A stretch of DNA of 42,142 nucleotides. Source: Candidatus Gastranaerophilales bacterium (GTDB lineage: Bacteria; Cyanobacteriota; Vampirovibrionia; Gastranaerophilales; Gastranaerophilaceae). The stretch's first letter is position 1. Each line of letters opens with the position of its first letter. The position numbers and the translations under genes are program-made. Location of the stretch: positions 1-42,142 of the forward strand of contig CALURX010000016.1 of assembly GCA_944323265.1 (NCBI GenBank), given 5' to 3'. This document shows, piece after piece, positions 20,751 through 29,118 of the stretch. The notes under the pieces are model-generated. The model worked only from the letters and a program-made list of their open reading frames with translations, was not told the DNA's origin and made no database searches.

Positions 20751-22274
20751 CTACGACAAGCTTTCTATAAGTGTATTGACTTGTTCGACTGTGTACCCCA
20801 TGCGGAATAATCGAGCATGTTCGTCTTCTATCAGTTCCTGCTGATAGTATAATATAGTTTCCGGATTGTCTTGATCCATGCTCTCAATAACTCTGTGAGT
20901 GTCGTCTGTTACCCCTATCTCTTTTGAAGCAAGGGGGGAGACAGTAACCCATACAAAGCGATCATCTCTCAATGATTCTAAAAATTTTTTAGTCTCATTA
21001 GGAAAAATAGCCTTTAAGTTTTCAACGTCATACTTTGTTGCAATATCTGTGTACTTTGGAAATCCGCGCATTTTTACCTCCTTTATTCTTTTTCTCGCGT
21101 TTTCAAACTTCTCATCTAACCCTATACGTTTACGAAAGTTATACGTGTTGGCGTGTTTAGCCCAGCCGTAAAAAGCCCCTAACGTAGAAGTATATTGAAT
21201 GAGAGTTATTTTCTTTTCTTCTAATAACCTGTCTAATTTAGCGACCTTTTTCCGGATCCGTTTTGCAGTTCTCTTTTTAAGCAAAACGTAACCCGGAAAA
21301 TGCCTATAACCTATGAATGGGACACCGTTATCACAGCGTAAAAATTTCTTTTTGCTTAATTTGAGTTTTAAATTTTCCGATAGGAAAGTTTCAAACTGTT
21401 CGATTTTTTCCTTTAATTCCGGAAGATTGTTACTAAAATGTGACTTATCGTCCATATATCGACCAATCGCTTTAAGCTTTAGAACGTGCGCCTCAAATTG
21501 ATCCGCTTCATTAAGATAAAGATTACCTAAATGCTGACTTAATAAGTTACCTATAGGGGTATTGGTTTCGCCTTCTATGGAGTATACTATATCCTTTAAT
21601 AACGCTAATATCTTTTTATCTTTTATTTTTCTTTGTATTACGGCATAAAGTTCATTATGAGGTATACTTGGATAAAATTTTGATACGTCTGTCTGGGCGC
21701 AGTATTTATAACGTTTTACATATTCCGAAATTTTTTTGGAACATTTATGTTGGCCTTTACCTTCTCGGCAAGCGTAACTATTATAAATAAATAATTTATC
21801 CCATATAGGTTTTAGAACATTGACTAACGCATGTTGTACTATCCTATCCGGATATAGCGGTAGAATATAAAGCGTTCTTGGCTTAGGATCTTTTATATCC
21901 CTTGTCTTGTATTCACTTGTAGTAAATTTTCCGCTATCAACTATGTATATCAAATGTTGCATAAATCTTTTTATCCGTTTTTCCCTGCGTTTTTCATATT
22001 CTTTTCTGGTCTCATTTTTGCGTTGTGTTCCAAGAATTTTGCGCACATATTTATTATCTCTTCTTCCTTTTTTAGCTTTATGAAAAGCGCATATAAAATT
22101 ATCCAATGTTATAAATTTTTCGTACAAATTCCCGTGTCTTCTTACCATAAAAGCGAAAAGCCCCTTACTTTCGGCAGCCCTACTAACAAAGGGCTTTCCT
22201 GTTGTGTATTCTTCCATATCCTGCGAATACGGAAAGGATATAGGTCCAGCCGTCCAGCGGCTTACTAGCCGCAA
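20751..22274 (-). CDS. DGR reverse transcriptase with C-terminal extension
   Basis: The open frame gives 507 residues from TTG at 22274; AGGTGG lies eight bases upstream. ATG starts at 22217 and 22148 are alternatives, and the last begins MVRRHGNLYEKF, where typical DGR enzymes begin. Landmarks: QTDVSKFYPS (catalytic Asp ~196), IGNLLSQ (241-247, the GxxxSQ signature of DGR enzymes), YMDD (273-276) and FIGYRHFPGYVL. The usual end (FYGWAKHANTYNFRK) is near 381; ~120 further residues follow that I do not recognise. It copies the template repeat into cDNA with errors at A. No Avd gene is nearby. Confidence 0.9.
   Translation of the reverse strand: MRLVSRWTAGPISFPYSQDMEEYTTGKPFVSRAAESKGLFAFMVRRHGNLYEKFITLDNFICAFHKAKKGRRDNKYVRKILGTQRKNETRKEYEKRREKRIKRFMQHLIYIVDSGKFTTSEYKTRDIKDPKPRTLYILPLYPDRIVQHALVNVLKPIWDKLFIYNSYACREGKGQHKCSKKISEYVKRYKYCAQTDVSKFYPSIPHNELYAVIQRKIKDKKILALLKDIVYSIEGETNTPIGNLLSQHLGNLYLNEADQFEAHVLKLKAIGRYMDDKSHFSNNLPELKEKIEQFETFLSENLKLKLSKKKFLRCDNGVPFIGYRHFPGYVLLKKRTAKRIRKKVAKLDRLLEEKKITLIQYTSTLGAFYGWAKHANTYNFRKRIGLDEKFENARKRIKEVKMRGFPKYTDIATKYDVENLKAIFPNETKKFLESLRDDRFVWVTVSPLASKEIGVTDDTHRVIESMDQDNPETILYYQQELIEDEHARLFRMGYTVEQVNTLIESLS
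22257..22272 (-). other. Hairpin at the template-repeat / RT boundary
   Basis: GCGGCT-TACT-AGCCGC on the plus strand, six pairs and a four-base loop. It starts exactly where the template/variable homology stops. A structured element just 3' of the template repeat is known to matter for cDNA priming in the Bordetella DGR; here a role is inferred from position. Confidence 0.45.
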
Positions 22275-22426
22275 TTACGTATCCACCTGCGCGCGCCGAC
22301 ATTCGTATTCAGATTCAGAGCCGAGTTATTCCCATTACGAGACGAAGGCCCAGCATAGCCGGAGTTATTCCAATTCCCGCCAACTATCAAACGCCCGAAT
22401 AGACCTATACCCTGTAATTTCATCAT
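22265..22426 (-). other. Open frame (53 codons) covering the template repeat
   Basis: Starts MMKLQGIGLFGRLIVGG and continues in the same frame as the fibre C-terminus to a TAG at 22265. It is effectively a detached copy of the fibre tip. GAGG lies about 12 bases before the ATG, so translation is doubtful. The frame may be kept only because it was copied from the fibre gene. Confidence 0.4.
22273..22394 (-). repeat. DGR template repeat (TR)
   Basis: 122 bases, between the fibre gene and the reverse transcriptase. It aligns without gaps to the 3' end of the fibre gene at a constant offset of 201 bases. In the fibre frame it is rich in AAT/AAC codons (WNNSGYAGPSSRNGNNSAL NLNTN), which is the hallmark of DGR templates. 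The GC-rich CGGCGCGCG near its 3' end is shared with the VR and may be part of the IMH* region. Confidence 0.92.
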
Positions 22427-22456
22427 AAGTCGTACTTGTCCTCTTTATAACCTTAT

Positions 22457-24127
22457 TTATTGTTTACTCCGTAAAGGACGGCACCACCCGCGCGCGCCGA
22501 CACCCGTATCCAGATGCAGAGCCGAGGCAGACCCAGTACGAGACGAAGGCCCAGCATAGCCGGAGTCATTCCAACTCCCGCCAACCCTCAAACGCATACA
22601 AGAGCCATATTGATATGCTTTCGTATCATTAAATGATCCGGCTTGCGCCCAGTTTGAGCCGCCTGTAGCCGCAATATGACTTGTTACTTGCCATAATACA
22701 CCGACATCATCTTCATCACCGCCGTTTGATAATATACGGCGTCCGCTTTCATTAACATGACCACCGGCAGTTAAACAATAACTTTCCGCTTTTCCTTGAA
22801 TAGCTTTTAACGGTTCAACTCCTTGTGCGGATACGGTAAATGCTAAACTTGATATAAGTTCCATTCCGACCATGCCTACATCAAACTCATGCCCCCAGTA
22901 ATCACGTGATCTGGTATGCGTAGCACCGTATTCAAAAACGGTATTTGTACCCGTTCCGGATTGCATGTAAATAGTTTTCCAGCCGTCTAATTCCGGAACA
23001 TAACGCATACCGGAAGGGCTGCAAATAGGTCTATGCCATAACGTCCATACTGATAAAGGTAAAATATCACCGGCAAGCCAACCGCTTAAATCGTGACCCT
23101 CAATTGTTCCGGCGTCAACACATAGCGTATGGAATCCGCCTATACGTCTAGTATTCAATGCACTATACCCTGTAGGCGCTGTTTTATTCAGAGATACCTT
23201 AATTCCTATGCTATTTGTTGCTGTATCATCAGGAACTAAGAATATACTATAATCCTTACCGTTTGTAAGCGTTTCTCCTGTATCGAGCAAATCCTCTACG
23301 TTTAGCGTTTGATCTTCCCAGACACAAAATAAACGCGATTCACTTGTACTGCCGCTATCTGTTTCAGTTGTTATATCCAGTCTGATAAAAGTGTTTTTCA
23401 AAATTTTAAGTTTACGTTTGTCTGCATACTCAATAAATCTATTAACATCAGCCTTTACACTGTCAAACGGTAAGTTAAAAATCTCGCCGTTATTTAATCT
23501 CGCCCAAGTTGTAAGGCTTACGGACGCCGGGAATTGTCCTGTGATAGCCGCGGCGGCTTCTGCATTTAATTCGGATCTATCCGCCTGTGCTTCTGCTAAA
23601 GCAACTTGTGCTTGACATTCTTCAACAACCTCGTCCAGATTATATTGAGAGTTCTTGATAGTAGCAGTGTTTCCCTCAATATCGTATATTAAAGCTTTTC
23701 CGTCTTGCGGCTCTTCAAAGTTAATCTCCGAAATAGATGAAAAGCCCGGAATCTTTAAACATCTGTCTATTTGCTCTTGCAACTGCTGACTTATCATTAC
23801 GCCTCTATCAAAAGCATTCTCAATGGTTTCTTCCGGAAAATTCCCTTCTGTTGGGATTTCTTCCGGTTGAATAAGCGGAATTTCTCTGTAAGCATAACAG
23901 TTATATCCGGGGTGAACCTCATTGAGCTTTAATGTTCCGCCGTCCTCAATCCTGCTTATTTCAATTTCATAATCAGTATGCAGCGTTAATAGTGTTTCTT
24001 CCGAAGTTTCTTGATTTATCAAGGAAACAATCAAATCCTTTTCATTAAAAATCTTAAACTCAAAAGGTATGTCCTTTACTTCGCTGCAATCTACTAAAAG
24101 TTTGTTTTCGTCATTCCATACAGCCAT
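22457..24127 (-). CDS. Tail fibre, target of the DGR (T7 gp17-like N-terminus, lectin-type tip)
   Basis: 556 residues. The N-terminal ~125 residues match the T7 tail-fibre head domain (FPEETIENAFDRGVMISQQLQEQIDRCLKIP), which attaches the fibre to the tail. A coiled segment with Ala/Glu repeats follows (~175-195), then a C-terminal domain ending YQYGSCMRLRVGGSWNDSGY...GARGWCRPLRSKQ, with the Gly/Trp/Arg pattern of C-type-lectin-fold DGR targets. The last ~40 residues are the variable repeat. It binds the host receptor. It lies directly upstream of TR and RT. Confidence 0.88.
   Translation of the reverse strand: MAVWNDENKLLVDCSEVKDIPFEFKIFNEKDLIVSLINQETSEETLLTLHTDYEIEISRIEDGGTLKLNEVHPGYNCYAYREIPLIQPEEIPTEGNFPEETIENAFDRGVMISQQLQEQIDRCLKIPGFSSISEINFEEPQDGKALIYDIEGNTATIKNSQYNLDEVVEECQAQVALAEAQADRSELNAEAAAAITGQFPASVSLTTWARLNNGEIFNLPFDSVKADVNRFIEYADKRKLKILKNTFIRLDITTETDSGSTSESRLFCVWEDQTLNVEDLLDTGETLTNGKDYSIFLVPDDTATNSIGIKVSLNKTAPTGYSALNTRRIGGFHTLCVDAGTIEGHDLSGWLAGDILPLSVWTLWHRPICSPSGMRYVPELDGWKTIYMQSGTGTNTVFEYGATHTRSRDYWGHEFDVGMVGMELISSLAFTVSAQGVEPLKAIQGKAESYCLTAGGHVNESGRRILSNGGDEDDVGVLWQVTSHIAATGGSNWAQAGSFNDTKAYQYGSCMRLRVGGSWNDSGYAGPSSRTGSASALHLDTGVGARGWCRPLRSKQ
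22474..22595 (-). repeat. DGR variable repeat (VR), 3' end of the fibre gene
   Basis: Matches the template at 103 of 122 bases. Of the 19 differences, 17 are at template adenines (T on the plus strand); the other two are at 22482 and 22587. Changed residues include Asn to Ser, Asp, Thr, Ala, His, Gly and Pro. The repeat runs to within six codons of the stop. Confidence 0.92.
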
Positions 24128-24133
24128 GTCGTT

Positions 24134-27100
24134 TTAATCCTCCTGTCCTTTGTTTTCTATAATATACGGGCTTATACCTAGCCATAACTTAATCATATTC
24201 AACGCTTGTCCTTCGTCTCTGTATTCTGGTGTTTTCATAAAGACATCACTTACATACTTAATCGGTAATCCTGTGTACGGCCCTATAGTATCTCTACCGA
24301 CTTTCAACAACGTTTCCATTAAATCCTCACCGGTAATATCATCAGAATTTAATAGCTTACTAATATGATCTTTTAATTTATTAAACGGTCCAAAGATAGT
24401 CATATCTAAACCCTCAAAAGCGTCTATATCTTTGAACCGATCTGTATCAATCATATTACCCCATGCTTTCATAGCGAGACTTACGCCGGCAGATAAAATC
24501 TGACCGACTACAGCAGTGGCAGTAAATGGTCCTAATATCGTTGCCTTTAATTGGTCCTCATCGTCCCATGCAAAACCATTAGCTATATACTGAACCAGAT
24601 TCGGTAAAATAAAATGCATGATTACAACAGTCTTAGCCGCTGCCGCAATATGCTCCCTATCGTTAAAAATTATTGCGTCACGCACTGCATGAATCTCTGC
24701 CCTCATCTGTTTCATCTGATCGGACATGAACATTACAAAACATTTTTGTAAAGCATTTCCGCGCTGCCATGCACTTAATTGGTCTACATGTCCGGATTGC
24801 TGATACCTATCAACGGCACGTTCAAAGGCTTCCATAGCTGCCTTACTATCGCCGGTCTTATCGTAAACCGATTTGTACACCGTCCAACCTCCGGCAATAA
24901 TACTCCATTTATCGCCCATTTGCGTGAAGAAATACAAATACTGTCTAAAATCTTTATATCGTGTAATTGCTTGATACTCTTGCGATCTGACAATATCCTT
25001 AATCTCCATGTTTATGGAGTTAGCCCTGTCTTTTAGCAAATACGATTCTGATAATATCTTTGTAGCGTTTACAGGGTGCGCAATAAAATCGGATAAGCCT
25101 TTTACAAAATCAGTTGTAGGGATAGCGTCAGCGAATACTCCTATAGCTGTAGTCTGGGTTAAAAAGATTTTTACCTTAGCACCTAAAGCCGCAGACGTAA
25201 ACAGGTTACGCATTTTAGATATTATACCTAATTCCGGGCGTGTTGATTGTACGCCGTCATTTTTAATATCCGTAAGCTGTTGGTCTATTAATTGCAGGAA
25301 TTTTCTGCCGTATTTATCTTTTATGATCTCTCTGATTTCATAGTTTTTAAATATGTTATCCGCGTCAGTAACGAAGGAATCCATAGCCATAAAATGCTCA
25401 CTGTTAGCGATATGCTCTTGCATAACGGCTATATCGTTAAGAAATGCTAGCGGTCTATCCGCATTCCTGCGGCTTCTAAAGTTACTAGGCACCATGCTTT
25501 TTTGATATGTACTTTGATTTATCCAATCACCTGTCCTGTCTCCTCCGTCTGTTTTCCTTGCAATAGGAGAATAAAAATCATTATACGGCATGTCTATACC
25601 GTATTTCTCTCTGTAAAAAGCATTGAGACGTTTATGATAATCACGGTAGAATTGCAGCTCTACATCTATAAGTGCAAAGTCCTCATCAGTTAAAAACTCT
25701 TCGAGCAATTCCTGCGTTGATTTATCAGTAATGGTAAACTTCCGATCTCTTGTTGCGTTTTCGCCAAACAATAAATCCAGTTCTCTGTTACCTTGCACGC
25801 CGTTATTAACACCCTCAACATCACTTTTAAAAGTATATAGGTTTTTATTTTTTAAAGTGTCTTCGAGCGTTGGATCCAACATCTCCATGTATAGCTTACG
25901 CGCTTCTGCGCGGCTTGCTTGCAACATCACTTGATTGCCGTTTTGGTCTGTATAATACCCTATATCCTCAATAACGGTATCCCTTTTTACTCTAGTATTA
26001 AAATCTCTGGTATTCTTACAGTTAAGCGCTTCCATAGCACTTTTAGCAAATTTATCAAACTGGGTTATCTCTCCGGATATGCGTTTCATTTTTGCCGGGA
26101 ATACGTCAAGTATTTTTGCAAGGCGTCTATCTTTATCATGTAAGCTGGCGATATTCATAAGCCCTGCCCAGCTATCGCTGTTAGCTCCGGCAGTTCTAAA
26201 AAACTGTTTTATATCGTTTTTAATATCCAATTTTCTATTTCCAGTAGGTAATGTATCGCCTATGATAGATTCTTTAGCTTCTTTTAAAATCTGTTCTTTA
26301 TGTGCTTTTTTAGCTGCTTCTCTGAATTGTCCGGCTATCTTACCGTCTTCTAGTAGCATTCGTAAGGCTCGTGCATTATTTAATAACTCTGAAACAGATT
26401 TATCCTTTAAACCGCCATAATTAAACAGTATCCTAATTTTTTGGGTTTGTTCATCTGTTAAAGTGTTCTCCCCTGCATTATCAAAAATACGTTCAATTTC
26501 TGCAAACGCCTGCTCTTGCGTAAGCTTACTTGCTTCTGTTATATCATCTAAAATGGATTGAATATCGGCGTTATATTTACCTACCGGGTTTTTCCCTCCT
26601 TTTTTTGGTGCGGCTTTTTTAATCAGCTTACCCATATAATTAAGTAATTGCCGTTTATTGTGCCTGTCCTCCATTTCGGATATTTTATTTATCAATTCCG
26701 GTAACGCTTTATTGAACTTATCACGACTGTTTAAATCCCTTATTGTCGTAAGGAATTTAGTCTTATCCTTATCACTCATTGATGAGTTACGGATTAAACC
26801 AATGGCAGAGTTTTGAATGTCTCGTATTTCTCTGCGTGTCATACGAACACCTCTTTTTATTCCGGCTTGCATAGCCTTTAATTTAGAGGATAATGCGCTT
26901 AATTGTGCGTTTTTATATCCTCCGGCCGTAATATCAACCTTACCGTTTTCGTTTATAACACCTTCGCTTAATTGCGCGCGTTCTTCATTTAGTGCGCTTC
27001 TCTGCTCTGCAAGAGTGTCCGTCTCTTTCATAGCATTTTCAATATCGGCGTTATACTTAATTCTTTGCTTTTCCAGTGCTGCGTTATTTCGTTTTAGGTC

Positions 27101-29110
27101 CGCAATCTGTTCACGATTTTTAGAAAGCGTTGTTTTCATTTCTGCAACATCGCTCTCTATATCGGTATCTTTTAACGCTGCTTCAATTTCGGCGTTTTCT
27201 TTTTCAAGTGCTGAAATTTTCGCATTGTTTTCGTCTTGTTGACTTTCGATTTTATTGCGATTTTCCCGCGCTCTGTCCTCTTTTTTTTGAGACTTTTCTA
27301 TCTCTGCGTCCAAATCTCTTATATTTTTATTTAACTCTCGTTCACGGGCTTTCTGCGTGCGCTCATTAATTTCTTGCTCGCCCTTCGCTCTTTCTTCTTC
27401 TATCCAAATATCATTAAGCTCTTGTAACTCCTCCGCTGATAATTTTTCTTTTTTACCTTTTTCGGTAAGCTCTTGCTTACGTGATTGCCTGTTTTCTGTT
27501 TCAGACATTTTAGATGAAGTGTTTTCAATCTCTTCCCGGATTAATTTTTGATAGTCTGTTTCATACTTGACTTCATCTCTATAAGCGTTTAAATCCGCCG
27601 TTTCCTGTTCTGTTAAATTCCCTTTTTTCTCCAAACGGCTAATTTCTTTGTTCATGTCATTTATTTTATTTTGGCTTTCTCCTAATTCTGCTTCTAATTC
27701 AGCAATAGTCGATTCCCCTTCTGCAACAGAATCATAAGAGATTTGCCCTTCTAAAACAAATCCGCCTGTAGTAACTTGTTGTCCTTCTGCAAGATTAGAA
27801 ATGTTTTGTTCTATCTCGGCTGTAGTTCCTATCTCACCGGCACCGTTACTTTTAACACTGCCGACATTTGCATTCATTACATCAAAAGGTGTACCGACTG
27901 CGCCCATTAATAACATGGCAGCGGCTGTCTGCGGTCCGGTTTGCGTTATAATTTTTTTCCAATCCTCGGCGGTTGGTTTAGCACTATCAACACTATCAGC
28001 CTGCGCAGCGAGAAGCGTCATTGTATTGTTTACAACGTCTTGTATCATTTCGGTACTGGTTTCCATACCAACGCGCTTAAAGTATTCTGTAGCGCATTTA
28101 GTGACGGCGCTTTTAAAAGCTTTTTGCATAACAGGACTTTTTTTCATACCGTCCCATAACATCTTAGCCGCTGCTTTTTTAGCTGCTCCTTTAATTGGGG
28201 CAGTCATAAACCCAAAGCTGGCCGTTTCTAAAATACCGTCAAGCAATCCGCCGGATAATCCTGCTGCCATAGCGGTTTTATGTTCAATACCTTTTTCTCG
28301 TAAATCAAGATAGAGGTTAGAACCTTCAACGTCCATAGACGTAACAAACGTACCGATAAGCATTCCGTTTGAAATACCTTCTATAAGCCCACCTATTGTA
28401 CCAACAGTTCTACCGCCGGCAGCCCCGGCAAGAGTACCACCGCCCGGCTCTACTGCTGTTCCGGCTACCGCACCGGCGACTTGCGCTTGTTTCCCTCTTA
28501 CCCATGCTGTGGCTGGGCCTAATACCGCCGCGTACTTTGCCCCCTCTGCTAAACCTTTACCATAAAAAGGTAACATCTGTGCGGTTTCCCCTATAACCGT
28601 TCTTAAAGGATCAGACCTAAATTTAGCAAATGAAAACTCCGGAACTTCTGAAATACCGTATTTGTTTAAAATCTCTTGGTGCCTGCCAAATGTGCGGGCT
28701 TGTGCCTCTTCAACCGTTATTTTACCGCTCATTACCTCACGCCCTAAAGTTGCTCGATAATTAGTAAGATTCCCCATATCCATTTTAACGGCGGCTTCGT
28801 CCCATACAGAAGCCGGTTTAGCAGTAACATCATAAGGTGTAAGACTTTCAAAATCCGGGGTATCCGGAGTAGTATATCCGCTCTCATCAACAGGTTGTAA
28901 ACTACCCCAGTCTATAGAATCATCATAATTTTGAATATTACCGCTGTTATCCGTGTTGAACTCCGCCGTAGAATTTTGAGAAGAAGCATTGTAATAAACG
29001 TCTTCATTATATTCCGGCTGCGTCTGCGGTAATGGCGGAAGCTGCTCACTTGCAACACTTAGCTCCCCTATATTTACGTCCATATTTTCTAATTGTATAT
29101 CTTCGTTCAT
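24134..29110 (-). CDS. Giant internal virion (ejection) protein, gp16-like
   Basis: 1658 residues, ATG eight bases after GAGGG. Acidic, Asn/Ser-rich N-terminus; Gly/Ala-rich hydrophobic stretch (~170-240, AAVLGPATAWVRG... GAAGGRTVGTIGGLIEG); long coiled-coil (~460-720, many Glu/Lys/Asn); then a helical C-terminal region with hydrophobic segments (TVVIMHFILPNLVQYIANGFAW, ILGPFTATAVVGQIL). Length and place between the other internal proteins and the fibre match the largest ejection protein of T7-like podoviruses, which forms the channel for DNA entry through the cell envelope. I see no lysozyme motif. Confidence 0.75.
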   Translation of the reverse strand: MNEDIQLENMDVNIGELSVASEQLPPLPQTQPEYNEDVYYNASSQNSTAEFNTDNSGNIQNYDDSIDWGSLQPVDESGYTTPDTPDFESLTPYDVTAKPASVWDEAAVKMDMGNLTNYRATLGREVMSGKITVEEAQARTFGRHQEILNKYGISEVPEFSFAKFRSDPLRTVIGETAQMLPFYGKGLAEGAKYAAVLGPATAWVRGKQAQVAGAVAGTAVEPGGGTLAGAAGGRTVGTIGGLIEGISNGMLIGTFVTSMDVEGSNLYLDLREKGIEHKTAMAAGLSGGLLDGILETASFGFMTAPIKGAAKKAAAKMLWDGMKKSPVMQKAFKSAVTKCATEYFKRVGMETSTEMIQDVVNNTMTLLAAQADSVDSAKPTAEDWKKIITQTGPQTAAAMLLMGAVGTPFDVMNANVGSVKSNGAGEIGTTAEIEQNISNLAEGQQVTTGGFVLEGQISYDSVAEGESTIAELEAELGESQNKINDMNKEISRLEKKGNLTEQETADLNAYRDEVKYETDYQKLIREEIENTSSKMSETENRQSRKQELTEKGKKEKLSAEELQELNDIWIEEERAKGEQEINERTQKARERELNKNIRDLDAEIEKSQKKEDRARENRNKIESQQDENNAKISALEKENAEIEAALKDTDIESDVAEMKTTLSKNREQIADLKRNNAALEKQRIKYNADIENAMKETDTLAEQRSALNEERAQLSEGVINENGKVDITAGGYKNAQLSALSSKLKAMQAGIKRGVRMTRREIRDIQNSAIGLIRNSSMSDKDKTKFLTTIRDLNSRDKFNKALPELINKISEMEDRHNKRQLLNYMGKLIKKAAPKKGGKNPVGKYNADIQSILDDITEASKLTQEQAFAEIERIFDNAGENTLTDEQTQKIRILFNYGGLKDKSVSELLNNARALRMLLEDGKIAGQFREAAKKAHKEQILKEAKESIIGDTLPTGNRKLDIKNDIKQFFRTAGANSDSWAGLMNIASLHDKDRRLAKILDVFPAKMKRISGEITQFDKFAKSAMEALNCKNTRDFNTRVKRDTVIEDIGYYTDQNGNQVMLQASRAEARKLYMEMLDPTLEDTLKNKNLYTFKSDVEGVNNGVQGNRELDLLFGENATRDRKFTITDKSTQELLEEFLTDEDFALIDVELQFYRDYHKRLNAFYREKYGIDMPYNDFYSPIARKTDGGDRTGDWINQSTYQKSMVPSNFRSRRNADRPLAFLNDIAVMQEHIANSEHFMAMDSFVTDADNIFKNYEIREIIKDKYGRKFLQLIDQQLTDIKNDGVQSTRPELGIISKMRNLFTSAALGAKVKIFLTQTTAIGVFADAIPTTDFVKGLSDFIAHPVNATKILSESYLLKDRANSINMEIKDIVRSQEYQAITRYKDFRQYLYFFTQMGDKWSIIAGGWTVYKSVYDKTGDSKAAMEAFERAVDRYQQSGHVDQLSAWQRGNALQKCFVMFMSDQMKQMRAEIHAVRDAIIFNDREHIAAAAKTVVIMHFILPNLVQYIANGFAWDDEDQLKATILGPFTATAVVGQILSAGVSLAMKAWGNMIDTDRFKDIDAFEGLDMTIFGPFNKLKDHISKLLNSDDITGEDLMETLLKVGRDTIGPYTGLPIKYVSDVFMKTPEYRDEGQALNMIKLWLGISPYIIENKGQED

Positions 29111-29118
29111 AGTCCCTC

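Noticed and set aside
22482-22587. Two VR/TR differences not at template adenine (22482, 22587)
   Set aside because: They do not challenge the DGR call: 17 of 19 differences follow the adenine rule, and two ordinary mutations are expected.
26817-27242. Plus-strand open frame of 141 codons, Ser/Phe/Ala-rich
   Set aside because: Mirror of the coiled-coil coding region of the giant ejection protein; it has no ribosome site.
27801-28313. Plus-strand open frame of 170 codons resembling a membrane protein
   Set aside because: Antisense of the Gly/Ala-rich N-terminal region of the ejection protein; apparent hydrophobicity is a by-product.
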